Virus record (IMG/VR): IMGVR_UViG_3300009285_000570 | Span: 1 to 49,243 of that record | Strand: one strand, 5' to 3' | DNA: 49,243 bases | DNA from: a virus | Shown: positions 21,542 through 29,982 of the stretch, one piece after another | How the letters are laid out: every line of letters begins with the position of its first letter | Position numbering within the stretch: position 1 is the stretch's first letter | Position numbers and translations under genes: made by a program | Notes under the pieces: generated by a model | Told to the model about the DNA's origin: nothing | What the model saw: only the letters and a program-made list of their open reading frames with translations | The model's database searches: none

Positions 21542-22168
21542 TTAAAGACCGTAGGCATTCCTTACAGCCCTCTCTCTAGCCTTAGTAGATGGTTCTACAT
21601 TTCCACCTAATATCTTTGGTACGCTACTGAATAGATAATTCCAGAAAGTAGGCTTAGCTCCATAATAAGCAGAGGTTGCCTTTGGGTCTCCACTTGCAAG
21701 GAGATTATAAAGCTGCATGTCTTCTGGTTTTGATGCGGTTTCTAGCATAGGACTATACATATTTTGTAAGGACTGTGATTGATAGTCTCCTAATCCACCT
21801 TGTGACTGCTGTGAACCAAATCCATAACCACTTAAAATCTGCCTTGCTGTGTCTACATCTCCAAGTTCCATTAAAGCTAACGCCATGTTTAGGTCGTCGG
21901 TTCTTTGCTGATACTGTTGTTGCTGTTGCATCATAGGATTCATTGAGTCAAAGTAACTACCCAGTAAGGACATCTGTAAGTCGGGATTCTGTGGGTTTGC
22001 TTCTGTCCAGTTCATAAGCTCTGACTGGTATCCTGCATAAGGGTTTATATCCATACTACCACCCATACTACCACCAAATTGAGACATGGCACTAGGGTCT
22101 ATTCCTACATCCTGTAAATACGGGGATGCCTCTTGTGACATAGCCCATTTTAATATTTCTGGATTCAT
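21542..22168 (-). CDS. Q/M-rich virion protein
   Basis: 208 aa, not recognised. Low-complexity run MMQQQQQYQQRTDD in the middle, Ser/Gly/Gln-rich stretches (GFGSQQSQGGLGDYQSQS) and short helices. Such composition is frequent in internal or ejected proteins of short-tailed phages, and the gene lies directly between the 1142-aa protein and two similar Gly/Pro/Gln-rich proteins. Role inferred from context. Confidence 0.45.
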   Translation of the reverse strand: MNPEILKWAMSQEASPYLQDVGIDPSAMSQFGGSMGGSMDINPYAGYQSELMNWTEANPQNPDLQMSLLGSYFDSMNPMMQQQQQYQQRTDDLNMALALMELGDVDTARQILSGYGFGSQQSQGGLGDYQSQSLQNMYSPMLETASKPEDMQLYNLLASGDPKATSAYYGAKPTFWNYLFSSVPKILGGNVEPSTKARERAVRNAYGL

Positions 22169-22170
22169 TA

Positions 22171-22860
22171 TTATCTTTTAAATAAGTTAGATAGAGCCCC
22201 TGTTATGTTGGGCTTAATTAATTCATTGTAATTACCCCTTAGTATATTTCCACTGTTGATTAGATTGTTACCAGTCTTTGCCCAGAACCCGCTACTCCTA
22301 TCTGCTATATCAGCTTGAGTCTGTCTAATAATTTCTGGTGAATTCCCCACTAATACTGACCTGTTGTATGCGTCTATAATACTCTGTGGGTCTACTGGTG
22401 TTGGTGTTGGTGTTGGTGTTGGTCGGTTTACATTCATTGCTGCTATCTGTGCCCTCTGTATTCTCATCTGGTCTTCATGCTGCTTCTGTGCCCACCATCT
22501 CTGCCATGAATTCTGTGCTCCAGTGTAACCCTGCTGCCACTGGTTCATTCCACTCTTAATCAAATCTTCCATGCCTGCCCTTCTTACATCAAACACATCA
22601 CGTGCTACGTTGGCTGAAGTGGACCTTCTGCCTACCTCTCCCCAAGCGTTTTGTAATTGTGCTGTTGGAGATAGGTCTGCTGCCCCTGTTCCGTACCCGT
22701 TTAAGGTACTATAGAACGATGGGAACTGTGAATTCTCATATGTGTGTACCAATTCAGATTCTGGCTTGAGGTCTTGGTACGCTTCTGTAATAGCCTTCCT
22801 AATATTAGCCTCAGCATTGGTGTCTTTTTCATATATTGCTAACTGCTCTTCAGGACTCAT
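22171..22860 (-). CDS. Virion protein with a (Pro-Thr)n linker
   Basis: 229 aa, not recognised. Helical N-terminal part, a Trp/Gln-rich stretch (NQWQQGYTGAQNSWQRWWAQKQHEDQ), then a rigid linker PTPTPTPTPVDPQ near residue 150, and a C-terminal region with Asn/Ile/Gly. The Trp/Gln-rich block could be membrane-active. Two nucleotides separate it from the next gene. Probably an internal or ejection protein of the virion. Confidence 0.45.
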   Translation of the reverse strand: MSPEEQLAIYEKDTNAEANIRKAITEAYQDLKPESELVHTYENSQFPSFYSTLNGYGTGAADLSPTAQLQNAWGEVGRRSTSANVARDVFDVRRAGMEDLIKSGMNQWQQGYTGAQNSWQRWWAQKQHEDQMRIQRAQIAAMNVNRPTPTPTPTPVDPQSIIDAYNRSVLVGNSPEIIRQTQADIADRSSGFWAKTGNNLINSGNILRGNYNELIKPNITGALSNLFKR

Positions 22861-22900
22861 AGTTATTATTAATAAATTTAGTTTTCTACCCGTGTCTTAT

Positions 22901-23668
22901 TTAACTATAAACTGGTGTTGGTTGGTTATACATGACCGCTGGTCTTGAGTAACCACCAAGGTTAAATGTCTTTGTAAAGTCAACAGCCGGTGTGTATCCA
23001 TAACTGGTTGGTGTTGCACCTGTTGGTGATGTAAACGTTGGCATTTCTACCCCAAACTTATTCATTTGGTATGCACTTGGTGCCTTTGACTTCATATAAT
23101 TTGCCATCTCCGTGTTGTACCATGTGTTATATAACTGGTTCTGTGACTGTACATACTCATTGACTGCCTCTTTCCTCTGTCTCTCTAATTGGTTCATTGC
23201 GTTCTGCCTTGCTAATAATGTGGAGCCACTAACCCTACCACCACCACCACCTATCGCTCTCTGCCAGTCCATGTTCTTCATCTGTTGTGAGGCTATCCTC
23301 ATCTGCTCTGGGTTTACCCTCTCTTCTCCTGCTGCCATAAACATCTCATCTGGTCTCAACCCCTGTACTAGGTTACCCTCTGCATCATAGTAATCTTCCT
23401 CTCTTCCATACTTCTTTATAAAGTTCTCCCTTGTTGGGTCCTCTACTGCTGCTGCTATTGTCGTACCTATTCCTGTAGATGGTGCACCTGTAGTAGAACT
23501 AGAACCACCTGAGCCTGCATAGTTATATACTTGTCCTGCATATATTAGGTTAGGGTTATTACCTATCACTTGCTTATTTGCATTATAAAGGTCTTGCCAT
23601 GTTTTATACCCCAACTTTTTATAGAGACTGCTTAGTGTATCACCACTCTTAACTTTATACGTAGACAT
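22901..23668 (-). CDS. LysM-domain virion protein
   Basis: 255 aa. Residues 1-52 are a LysM module (YKVKSGDTLSSLYKKLG, TWQDLYNANKQ, NPNLIYAGQVYN), which binds N-acetylglucosamine in peptidoglycan. The rest is Ser/Gly/Gln-rich with helical parts (SQQMKNMDWQRAIGGGG). The start is supported by a true Shine-Dalgarno sequence (AAGGAG, 8 nt before ATG), one of few in the late block. Likely positions the tail or ejected proteins on the cell wall. No catalytic domain. Confidence 0.75.
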   Translation of the reverse strand: MSTYKVKSGDTLSSLYKKLGYKTWQDLYNANKQVIGNNPNLIYAGQVYNYAGSGGSSSTTGAPSTGIGTTIAAAVEDPTRENFIKKYGREEDYYDAEGNLVQGLRPDEMFMAAGEERVNPEQMRIASQQMKNMDWQRAIGGGGGRVSGSTLLARQNAMNQLERQRKEAVNEYVQSQNQLYNTWYNTEMANYMKSKAPSAYQMNKFGVEMPTFTSPTGATPTSYGYTPAVDFTKTFNLGGYSRPAVMYNQPTPVYS

Positions 23669-23669
23669 A

Positions 23670-24416
23670 TTATGTTCTCCTTAAGAAAAACTTATTAACG
23701 TCCTTCCTGCTCATCTTTATTTTCTTAGTTCCCTTTGATGTAATTGACTGTTCTTGTGAGAAGAAGGATTTTATCTGTGAATTGTATTTATTTTCTAAAT
23801 AACCTGCTGCTTGATAATCCCCCATCTTTTCAAATGCTGGTATAGCAGCCCCTATTACTACTAATTTGTGCAGCTCTGAAGGTAGCTTCTCTGGTATGTC
23901 TGTGTCTGCAGTCATAGTAGGAGGCCTCTCTATATACCTTACCTTCAATCCATCCGTTACTGCCTCGTCTGGAATACAATCCTCTAAGAATTCTATTCCC
24001 AATACATAGTGCTCCGTGTCTGTGTTGTAAACCTGTATCTCTGAGTACCTTGGACAACCACTAGGTACCTTCTCAGAACCAGATAATACAAAGTCATTAA
24101 TCTCTATAGGATATACTCTTGTATAGTCTGTGTCCGTGGTATCATACATAATATAAACAGACTCTATTGCTAGTAAGTCTGCTGCGTCACCACCAAATGT
24201 ATAAATAGCCTGGTCTTCTACCGTGTCTACAGTAGCTGATACAGAAAAACGCCCCTTATTTGCGAGTGCGTACCATTTATAAATTTCTTCAAATGACTGG
24301 TTGGCCCACCTTTTAACCTCTGCTGTTGTTACAAAGCCAGAGACAAATGAGTCAGTACTGGCGTTGTACTGGTTTATTCTAGAGCCGACATCGTTTAGTA
24401 TTTCAAGTAATGTCAT
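23670..24416 (-). CDS. Head-tail adaptor/tail tubular protein A-like
   Basis: 248 aa. N-terminal helices with the typical adaptor phrase (TLLEILNDVGSRINQ, FVTTAEVKRWANQSFEEIYKWYA), a central beta region (FSVSATVDTVEDQAIYTF) and helical end (LVVIGAAIPAFEKMGDYQAAGYLENKYNSQIK). This matches the plan of gp11/gp4-type connector proteins below the portal in short-tailed phages. It is followed upstream by its own promoter. Assignment rests on fold pattern and on the beta-propeller nozzle gene nearby. Confidence 0.55.
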   Translation of the reverse strand: MTLLEILNDVGSRINQYNASTDSFVSGFVTTAEVKRWANQSFEEIYKWYALANKGRFSVSATVDTVEDQAIYTFGGDAADLLAIESVYIMYDTTDTDYTRVYPIEINDFVLSGSEKVPSGCPRYSEIQVYNTDTEHYVLGIEFLEDCIPDEAVTDGLKVRYIERPPTMTADTDIPEKLPSELHKLVVIGAAIPAFEKMGDYQAAGYLENKYNSQIKSFFSQEQSITSKGTKKIKMSRKDVNKFFLRRT

Positions 24417-24441
24417 CTTCTTCTAATTATAATTATTTTAT

Positions 24442-24470
24442 ATAATACTACATTTTCCTAAGTTTGTCAA
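24442..24470 (-). promoter_or_regulatory. Late promoter before the adaptor gene
   Basis: Minus strand: TTGACA (24465-24470), 17 bp, TATTAT (24442-24447). Start expected about 20 nt before the ATG at 24416. Its -35 sits only 4 bp from the stop of the gene upstream. A variant octamer (TTATAGG) is 7 bp upstream of the -35. Confidence 0.65.
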
Positions 24471-24473
24471 GCC

Positions 24474-25499
24474 CTAACCTATAAGAAGATTAAACTCCTC
24501 GTCTGCCCTATTATAGAAAACAGTGTAGTCAACTGTTACAGTACCTGCTGGTTCTGGTTCATATGTATATATTGGTTCGTCACTTGCAGTTACAACTCTT
24601 TTATATTCTAATACTAATTGCGTGCTAGTAGAATAAAGATATATGTAATAATAGTTATGTTGACCATCATCGCCAAATACCCATAAGTTAACCTTAGTGT
24701 CCTCTAGGTTATTAACATAGGTATTTGTATAGTCTACATCCTCTGCTAACTCCCAGTAGGTAGACCAATTAACCCCCACTCCGGGTTCATCAGCCGCACT
24801 TGAGGTGTGTGTTTTTATACAAGTATATAGAACACTACCAGAATCCATAACATCCTCCCCTGTTTTATAAATTGCACTAGCTTGCCACGTACCACCATTT
24901 ACAATAGAAGTGTTAAAAGTACCGTTGGCCATGTAGTAAAAGTAGAGGTCTGTTTCATATTCCACAAACGGTGCAAATATTGGAGCATACCCAAGCCCAT
25001 GGTTAAATGTAGCAGTCTGTGTGTCAGTTCCCCCTCCAGACCCAGGGTCATAAGCATCAGCCTCTATTGTTAAAGTACCAGTAGTAAATACTTTAAATGT
25101 ATCATAACCACTGTGTAGTTTGTAGTCATAGTCTGAGACCTTTCCATCACCAATTAGTATACATGGCCTACCCTTCATTCTTTTCTTGAAACTCCCTGTT
25201 GTTAGTGGGTCTACAAGTATATAGGTCCATGTTGCATCATCAGTGCCAGGATTTGGATAAATATAAGTACTATCCACAACACAAGATGCACCATAAGCAA
25301 ACTTACCCGTAGGTACTTCTCTCATAGCTAGTATCTTTGGGGTATAAGTAAGACCATGTTCAGTTGCGGCAGTACCCTCTGATTTTATAGCCCGTGCTAT
25401 CTTGTTAAGGTTATACCTTGTATCAAAGGCCATATTTACAAGGTCTCCACCTAATGCGTCCTCTCCTATTTTAGAAACAGTTGCTCTAGCTCCAGGCAT
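24474..25499 (-). CDS. Tail protein with chitin-binding-like (CBM5/12) module
   Basis: 341 aa, mostly beta. Around residues 203-252 the order W-x-A-x-x-I-Y-K-T-G-E-x-V, then VLYTCIKTHTS and NWSTYWELA matches the small carbohydrate-binding module family 5/12 found in chitinases and phage tail proteins. The flanking regions resemble tail-fibre or baseplate beta domains (HGLGYAPIFAPFVEY). Likely a receptor-binding or tail-tip protein that recognises a GlcNAc-type polymer. Its start overlaps the end of the preceding paralogue-like gene by 14 nt. Confidence 0.65.
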   Translation of the reverse strand: MPGARATVSKIGEDALGGDLVNMAFDTRYNLNKIARAIKSEGTAATEHGLTYTPKILAMREVPTGKFAYGASCVVDSTYIYPNPGTDDATWTYILVDPLTTGSFKKRMKGRPCILIGDGKVSDYDYKLHSGYDTFKVFTTGTLTIEADAYDPGSGGGTDTQTATFNHGLGYAPIFAPFVEYETDLYFYYMANGTFNTSIVNGGTWQASAIYKTGEDVMDSGSVLYTCIKTHTSSAADEPGVGVNWSTYWELAEDVDYTNTYVNNLEDTKVNLWVFGDDGQHNYYYIYLYSTSTQLVLEYKRVVTASDEPIYTYEPEPAGTVTVDYTVFYNRADEEFNLLIG

Positions 25500-25905
25500 C
25501 CTTATAAGGGTCTATGTAAATTATATACTTATAGTCAAAATCCTCTTCATAGTCTGCTGCAAATGGGTCTGCGGTATAAAAACACAATTGTAATATATTA
25601 TCATTGGGCCTTGATATCCCAGCTCCAAAATATACTAATGAAATTACTTCACTAGTTGGCATCTTACGCCAAGTATCTGAGTCTGCACTCCTAAACCACC
25701 CATGAAATAAGGGCTGGTATCCAAGATTGTGTTCTATTTCTACTATCTCCTTGTCTACTGCAAACCCTGTTTTTGCCAGGGTAACTGTACCACTACCACT
25801 CATATACTCTTTAAGCTGATTTTTAGTAGAGTCTATAGTACAGAATCTAGGGTGACAATTCAATGCATTGTATCCACGACGGGCAGTTTTAATAACACCT
25901 CTCAT
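25486..25905 (-). CDS. Small beta-rich tail protein
   Basis: 139 aa, not recognised. The segment VEIEHNLGYQPLFHGWF resembles FNHGLGYAPIFAPFVEY in the neighbouring CBM-bearing protein, and the following strands are also similar in type, so the two share a beta domain seen in tail proteins. It overlaps both neighbours (14 nt and 1 nt). Probably a tail-tip subunit. Confidence 0.5.
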   Translation of the reverse strand: MRGVIKTARRGYNALNCHPRFCTIDSTKNQLKEYMSGSGTVTLAKTGFAVDKEIVEIEHNLGYQPLFHGWFRSADSDTWRKMPTSEVISLVYFGAGISRPNDNILQLCFYTADPFAADYEEDFDYKYIIYIDPYKDAWS

Positions 25906-26117
25906 TACTTTATTCCTATAAATACACTTATAACACTATTGGTATCTTTAATGATTATATTACCTTGATAGTTAACTGGTGAGTATGCTCCCCCTGGGCT
26001 GTCCGACAACACAGAGGTTTCACTCTCTGTCTTACTTGCAGGTTCATTCTTTATTTCTTCTCTCTCCATAGAACCCTCTATGAGTTTTCCTTTAGCGTCA
26101 TATATACCACTAATCAT
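25905..26117 (-). CDS. Small hypothetical tail-cluster protein, 70 aa
   Basis: 70 aa. N-terminal SGIYDAKGKLIEGSMEREEIK, a Ser/Thr/Glu linker, then NYQGNIIIKDTNSVISVFIGIK, a beta-type end. Shares single-base junctions with both neighbours, so it belongs to the same translation unit. Unknown; perhaps a tail chaperone or small fibre part. Confidence 0.4.
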   Translation of the reverse strand: MISGIYDAKGKLIEGSMEREEIKNEPASKTESETSVLSDSPGGAYSPVNYQGNIIIKDTNSVISVFIGIK

Positions 26118-27652
26118 TATACTGTGTAGTTTAAGTTAGAGTTGAGGTAAGAGAACTCTTGGGAAAACCCTAAGAGTGTTACATCTACCCCACTGTCTGC
26201 ATTTTTAAATTCATATGAAGCTGTCCTTGCTCTTAGTCCACCTAAGGATACCCTCTCAAACTGGTACTCTAAGGTAGCAGCACCTGTTAAGGGAAGCCTC
26301 GTGTTACTTGCACTGTTAAGAAGCGTGGTGTATGTGTTACTTCCGTTCTTAGATACTGCCACACTTATGTACTTAGTAGTTTCTGCTGACGGTCTGTATG
26401 TTACGTACAAATTATTAAGAACCTTCTCAACCTCAGGGTTGTCAAAGTCAAAGTACTTAGTTCTTACCACCGATGTAATAGCCGCTGTGTTATGTGTGTA
26501 TGTATAACCCCTCTGGTATGTTTGTCCGTCTGCATTACTACCAAATATAAGTTGCTTATTGTCGCTGGTGTTGGTTATTGTAGCCCACTGTCTAACAGGG
26601 TGGTTGTCATAGAAACTCCAGGTACCCCTATAGGTATCAAACACTATCACTACATTGTTTAAGGCAGCAGAATCACCCGGTAAAGCTGCGGTTAAGTTTC
26701 CTATCCATAAGTAATACCTACCATCTAACACACCGGCAGACATCTTAGTCCAGTTAGTACCATTTATTAATCTCCATAACGAATTAGTAACCCAGTTGGT
26801 TATAGGTAAAGATATTAGGGATGGCATATTATTCCCATCAAACCTATAGACACCGTCCTTACCAGCCCAGTAGAGAATACCATCTATTTCCTGTATCGTA
26901 TCATGTGCTACACACCCAGTACCTGCTAATATCTTAGCCTCACCTAGAGTAGCCGGGTTCCACTGCCATACATCACTGTTTGTAAATATTAAAAGCATTC
27001 CTCTATATCCTTTAATACCCGTTATATCCCCTATTACTGGTATTATATGTGAGGTGGTTGCATAAGTAGCAAAACCTTCCTCATTAGCATCGTAGAAGGT
27101 ATGACTATCTGGCATAGTATACACAACATCACTAGTCCTATGTACTGTGGTTATATTTCCCAGGTACATGGTACTACCTATAGTGGTTAAGTACTTTCCT
27201 CTTACGTTTGCGTCTGCATTATCGGTATAAATATCTGAGACATTAGTGCCATCAAAATAATGTATATCTGTACTAGCCTCTACAAAATACATTCGGTCTA
27301 AATAATTAACCGCACTGCACTTGTAGTTTGCTGTTGTTACTCCTGTTGCCACGACAGACCATGCTGCTGTACCCGTAAAGTCTGCCTCATACAATCCACC
27401 ACCGGACACTTTCATTATTGTGTGTGCCCCGTCATAGTCTGTATAATCAAACACTAAATCATCCCCAGTTACTGTGGCTATCTTATCTAAAAATACTGAG
27501 TATCCACCATCCTTACTAAGAGACCCGTTCTCATCATGATTAACGTTTCTTAAATAAGTGTAGGCTGTGTCCTCCATCATAAAGGGGTTAGTTCCCATGT
27601 CCATTCCACCGGAAAGGTCATACCTCCTCATTAAGTATGTATCTGCTTTCAT
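26117..27652 (-). CDS. Beta-propeller tail nozzle-like protein (gp10-like)
   Basis: 511 aa. Starts RRYDLSGGMDMGTNPFMMEDT, a phrase typical of phage tail-nozzle/stabilisation proteins of the P22 gp10 kind. Repeated beta blades follow (YDGAHTIMKVSGGGLYEAD, YLDRMYFVEASTDIHYFDGT, IDGILYWAGKDGVYRFDG). A C-terminal beta-sandwich (YISVAVSKNGSNTYTTLL) completes it. It would sit under the adaptor and close the short tail. Own promoter just upstream. Confidence 0.65.
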   Translation of the reverse strand: MKADTYLMRRYDLSGGMDMGTNPFMMEDTAYTYLRNVNHDENGSLSKDGGYSVFLDKIATVTGDDLVFDYTDYDGAHTIMKVSGGGLYEADFTGTAAWSVVATGVTTANYKCSAVNYLDRMYFVEASTDIHYFDGTNVSDIYTDNADANVRGKYLTTIGSTMYLGNITTVHRTSDVVYTMPDSHTFYDANEEGFATYATTSHIIPVIGDITGIKGYRGMLLIFTNSDVWQWNPATLGEAKILAGTGCVAHDTIQEIDGILYWAGKDGVYRFDGNNMPSLISLPITNWVTNSLWRLINGTNWTKMSAGVLDGRYYLWIGNLTAALPGDSAALNNVVIVFDTYRGTWSFYDNHPVRQWATITNTSDNKQLIFGSNADGQTYQRGYTYTHNTAAITSVVRTKYFDFDNPEVEKVLNNLYVTYRPSAETTKYISVAVSKNGSNTYTTLLNSASNTRLPLTGAATLEYQFERVSLGGLRARTASYEFKNADSGVDVTLLGFSQEFSYLNSNLNYTV

Positions 27653-27684
27653 CTTCTAAATAATAATATTAGCTTTAATCATAT

Positions 27685-27713
27685 ATTCTAACATAAGCAG
27701 CTTTAATTGTCAA
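27685..27713 (-). promoter_or_regulatory. Late promoter before the nozzle gene
   Basis: Minus strand: TTGACA (27708-27713), 17 bp, TAGAAT (27685-27690). Start expected about 25 nt before the ATG at 27652. The -35 lies 3 bp from the stop of the methyltransferase/glycosyltransferase gene. No CCTATAGT octamer is next to this one. Confidence 0.65.
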
Positions 27714-27715
27714 TG

Positions 27716-29020
27716 CTACAACCAACTGAATCTGTTAAGGTTAGACTCCTTAAGAAACTCTCTTGTCTTTGTGTTAGGCTTCTTCTCTTTCTGTAGTTCT
27801 TTTACTTTTATCTTAAGGTCTTCACTGCTTTTTATAGTATGCCCACCTTCTATTGGAATTCTAGATACTATATGGTGTCCCCATAAAGCAGCCTTGATTA
27901 CCAATTGACTAAGTCCATCATGTCTATTTAATCTTAAACACACATGGTGTTGTGACATTTTCTTGTCTGCATCCTCTTCTTCAAACCACCCCATGTAGTG
28001 AATATTACCACTACTATTTCCTTCAATCCCATAAACATACAACTCTACCCCTTCCATGCCTTCTAGGGTCATCACAGCCTCTGTAACACCATACTCCTGC
28101 TCCCTGTCTGGGTGTGCATTTATATAAACTTCTAATGGCTTACCTGGCTTGAATGATTCCTTGTAGTCTGACACGTACGCAAAGAAGATTGGCTCCACTA
28201 TTGCAGTGATACCCACACTAGCTAGCTCCTCCCTTAACATCTCATTGTGGCACACGTGTATACCTGGGTGCTCCTTTAATATCTCAACCCCCTCTGGGTG
28301 TTGTAGTAACCTAGATACATCAGACCCATTCCAGAACACTACCTTCTGGCCTGTGTGTTTCTTATACACCTCATAGTCCTCCTTAAAGTATAATCCCATA
28401 AAGAGTAGTCTTTCCTCCTCAGTACCTGAGTATTCTCTAAACCCAAAGGTACTCTTCATTCTCTCACCGTAGAACTTCATACCCTCACAGTAGTACACCT
28501 CGGGTCTCTTCCATGTGGCTATTAAACTATTGTGTATTTGTAGTACATCAAAGTTCGGAAAGTCCATGGGTGCCCACTCACTCCTATGGGTCTCGTGTTC
28601 ATTACCGTACACAGCACCCTGCTCAGATACCTGTACTGGTGTTACTATTATAAGATACCTACACCTCTGTTTAAGTTTCTCTAATAGTATCTTACCCTCC
28701 TCTTTATTAAAATGCTCTAGTACATCCCCTATGTATATGAGTTCATAAAAACCCATACCATCTATTAGGTCCATTATATCTCCTATATAAATGTTGTCAT
28801 AGATATCCCTCTGTAAGTCTGTTATATATTCTGGGAATATTTCCACCCCGTCTATGATTGTATAATGTTCAAACATCTTACCATTCCATACGTCTGTGTA
28901 TTCCCTAAACAACATACCCTTAGAACCATACCCAATACCTACGTCTAGTATAGTCCTAGGTCTAATCTTTATTATCTGGTCACACAACCAGGTTAAGTGA
29001 TATGGTCTACTTGTTGGCAT
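27716..29020 (-). CDS. Class I methyltransferase fused to a GT-B-like domain
   Basis: 434 aa. N-terminal SAM-binding domain: ILDVGIGYGSKG (24-35) is motif I, GVEIFPEY the acidic strand 2, and YIGDVLEHF the motif IV region. The C-terminal half, from about residue 225, has GT-B-like features (HPGIHVCHNEMLREEL, LEVYINAHPDREQEYGV, NIHYMGWFEEEDADKKM, RHDGLSQLVIKAALWG), ending with the glycosyltransferase-4 type acidic motif region. It could both build and cap a glycan. It is encoded within the fibre cluster and overlaps the next glycosyltransferase by 14 nt. The substrate may be tail fibres or a host glycan. Confidence 0.7.
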   Translation of the reverse strand: MPTSRPYHLTWLCDQIIKIRPRTILDVGIGYGSKGMLFREYTDVWNGKMFEHYTIIDGVEIFPEYITDLQRDIYDNIYIGDIMDLIDGMGFYELIYIGDVLEHFNKEEGKILLEKLKQRCRYLIIVTPVQVSEQGAVYGNEHETHRSEWAPMDFPNFDVLQIHNSLIATWKRPEVYYCEGMKFYGERMKSTFGFREYSGTEEERLLFMGLYFKEDYEVYKKHTGQKVVFWNGSDVSRLLQHPEGVEILKEHPGIHVCHNEMLREELASVGITAIVEPIFFAYVSDYKESFKPGKPLEVYINAHPDREQEYGVTEAVMTLEGMEGVELYVYGIEGNSSGNIHYMGWFEEEDADKKMSQHHVCLRLNRHDGLSQLVIKAALWGHHIVSRIPIEGGHTIKSSEDLKIKVKELQKEKKPNTKTREFLKESNLNRFSWL

Positions 29021-29915
29021 TTCCTATATTCCTTACAAATAATACATTCTCGTTAGTAGCTGACTCTGCATACCTGTGCCATGCTACCTTGTTGACCGCA
29101 TCCATGTGGTCTCCTATGAATTTAAGGGCTTCTTTAAAGTTGGCGTTATATTTAATAGCCTGCCATGCTGCGTCACAAGCCTCTTCATATTTCTTTAAGC
29201 CTGCTAGACAGTATGCCTTCATCATCCATGCGTCGTTCCTCTCCCCTAAGAACCTACTCCTTGGTATGTATTCATTTAAATGCTCTAAACACTTCTCCCA
29301 ATTCTTTCTGTAAAAATACTCCCTTGCTAAGTAGTATCTCTCCCTTGTTAACTCACCATTTTCTTCTACTGCAGCCTTTAGTATTCTTAAGGTTCTCTCT
29401 GGGTCCTTCTTGTGTGCAGGTGAATAACCATATACTATTTTAATATCTGACTTATAACTCTTACCTACCATACTACCCTTGTAATTAAGGTAGTTATGAG
29501 CAGGACCATTCCAGGTTATCTCAGGTATGTTCTTATAAATTCTAGGAAATATATTACTACCTGCTTTGCCCTCTGCTTCTACAATTACATTAACAAACAC
29601 GTGGCCTTCCTTGTCTGCCTTCTTTATAATCTTCCTTACTTCCTTAAGGTCTGTCTCTAAATACTCATCTGCGTCTAAGGTTATTATCCAGTCCCCAATA
29701 CACTTATCTTTACTATGCTGCCTTGCCTTACCAAAGTGGTCTACCCATTTAAAATCTGTAAACACCTTATCCGTAAATTTCTTGGCAACCTCTATAGTGC
29801 TGTCCTCGCTACCTGTATCACACACTACTATCTCGTCGGCTCCCTTTACAGACTCTAACGCACGAGGTAGCATCTCCTCCTCGTTCTTTACAATCATTGC
29901 TACTGATATCTTCAT
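29007..29915 (-). CDS. Family 2 glycosyltransferase with helical repeats
   Basis: 302 aa. The GT-A domain starts ISVAMIVKNEEEMLPRAL, with DTGSEDST (33-40) for nucleotide-sugar binding and DADEY (81-85) as the DxD metal motif. The C-terminal 100 residues are TPR-like helices (ERYYLAREYFYRKNWEKCLEHL, AWMMKAYCLAGLKKYEEACD). This layout matches TPR-linked protein glycosyltransferases such as those acting on bacteriocins and fibres. Intact active site. Expressed from a promoter 27 bp upstream of the start. Confidence 0.85.
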   Translation of the reverse strand: MKISVAMIVKNEEEMLPRALESVKGADEIVVCDTGSEDSTIEVAKKFTDKVFTDFKWVDHFGKARQHSKDKCIGDWIITLDADEYLETDLKEVRKIIKKADKEGHVFVNVIVEAEGKAGSNIFPRIYKNIPEITWNGPAHNYLNYKGSMVGKSYKSDIKIVYGYSPAHKKDPERTLRILKAAVEENGELTRERYYLAREYFYRKNWEKCLEHLNEYIPRSRFLGERNDAWMMKAYCLAGLKKYEEACDAAWQAIKYNANFKEALKFIGDHMDAVNKVAWHRYAESATNENVLFVRNIGNANK

Positions 29916-29941
29916 AGCTTTAAATATTAATTTAATGATAT

Positions 29942-29970
29942 ATTGTACTACACTTTACATTATTTGTCAA
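29942..29970 (-). promoter_or_regulatory. Late promoter before the glycosyltransferase pair
   Basis: Minus strand: TTGACA (29965-29970), 17 bp, TACAAT (29942-29947). An octamer (ACTATAGG on this strand) ends 3 bp upstream of the -35 at 29974-29981. It provides separate expression for the glycosyltransferase and methyltransferase genes. Confidence 0.65.
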
Positions 29971-29982
29971 GGACCTATAGTA

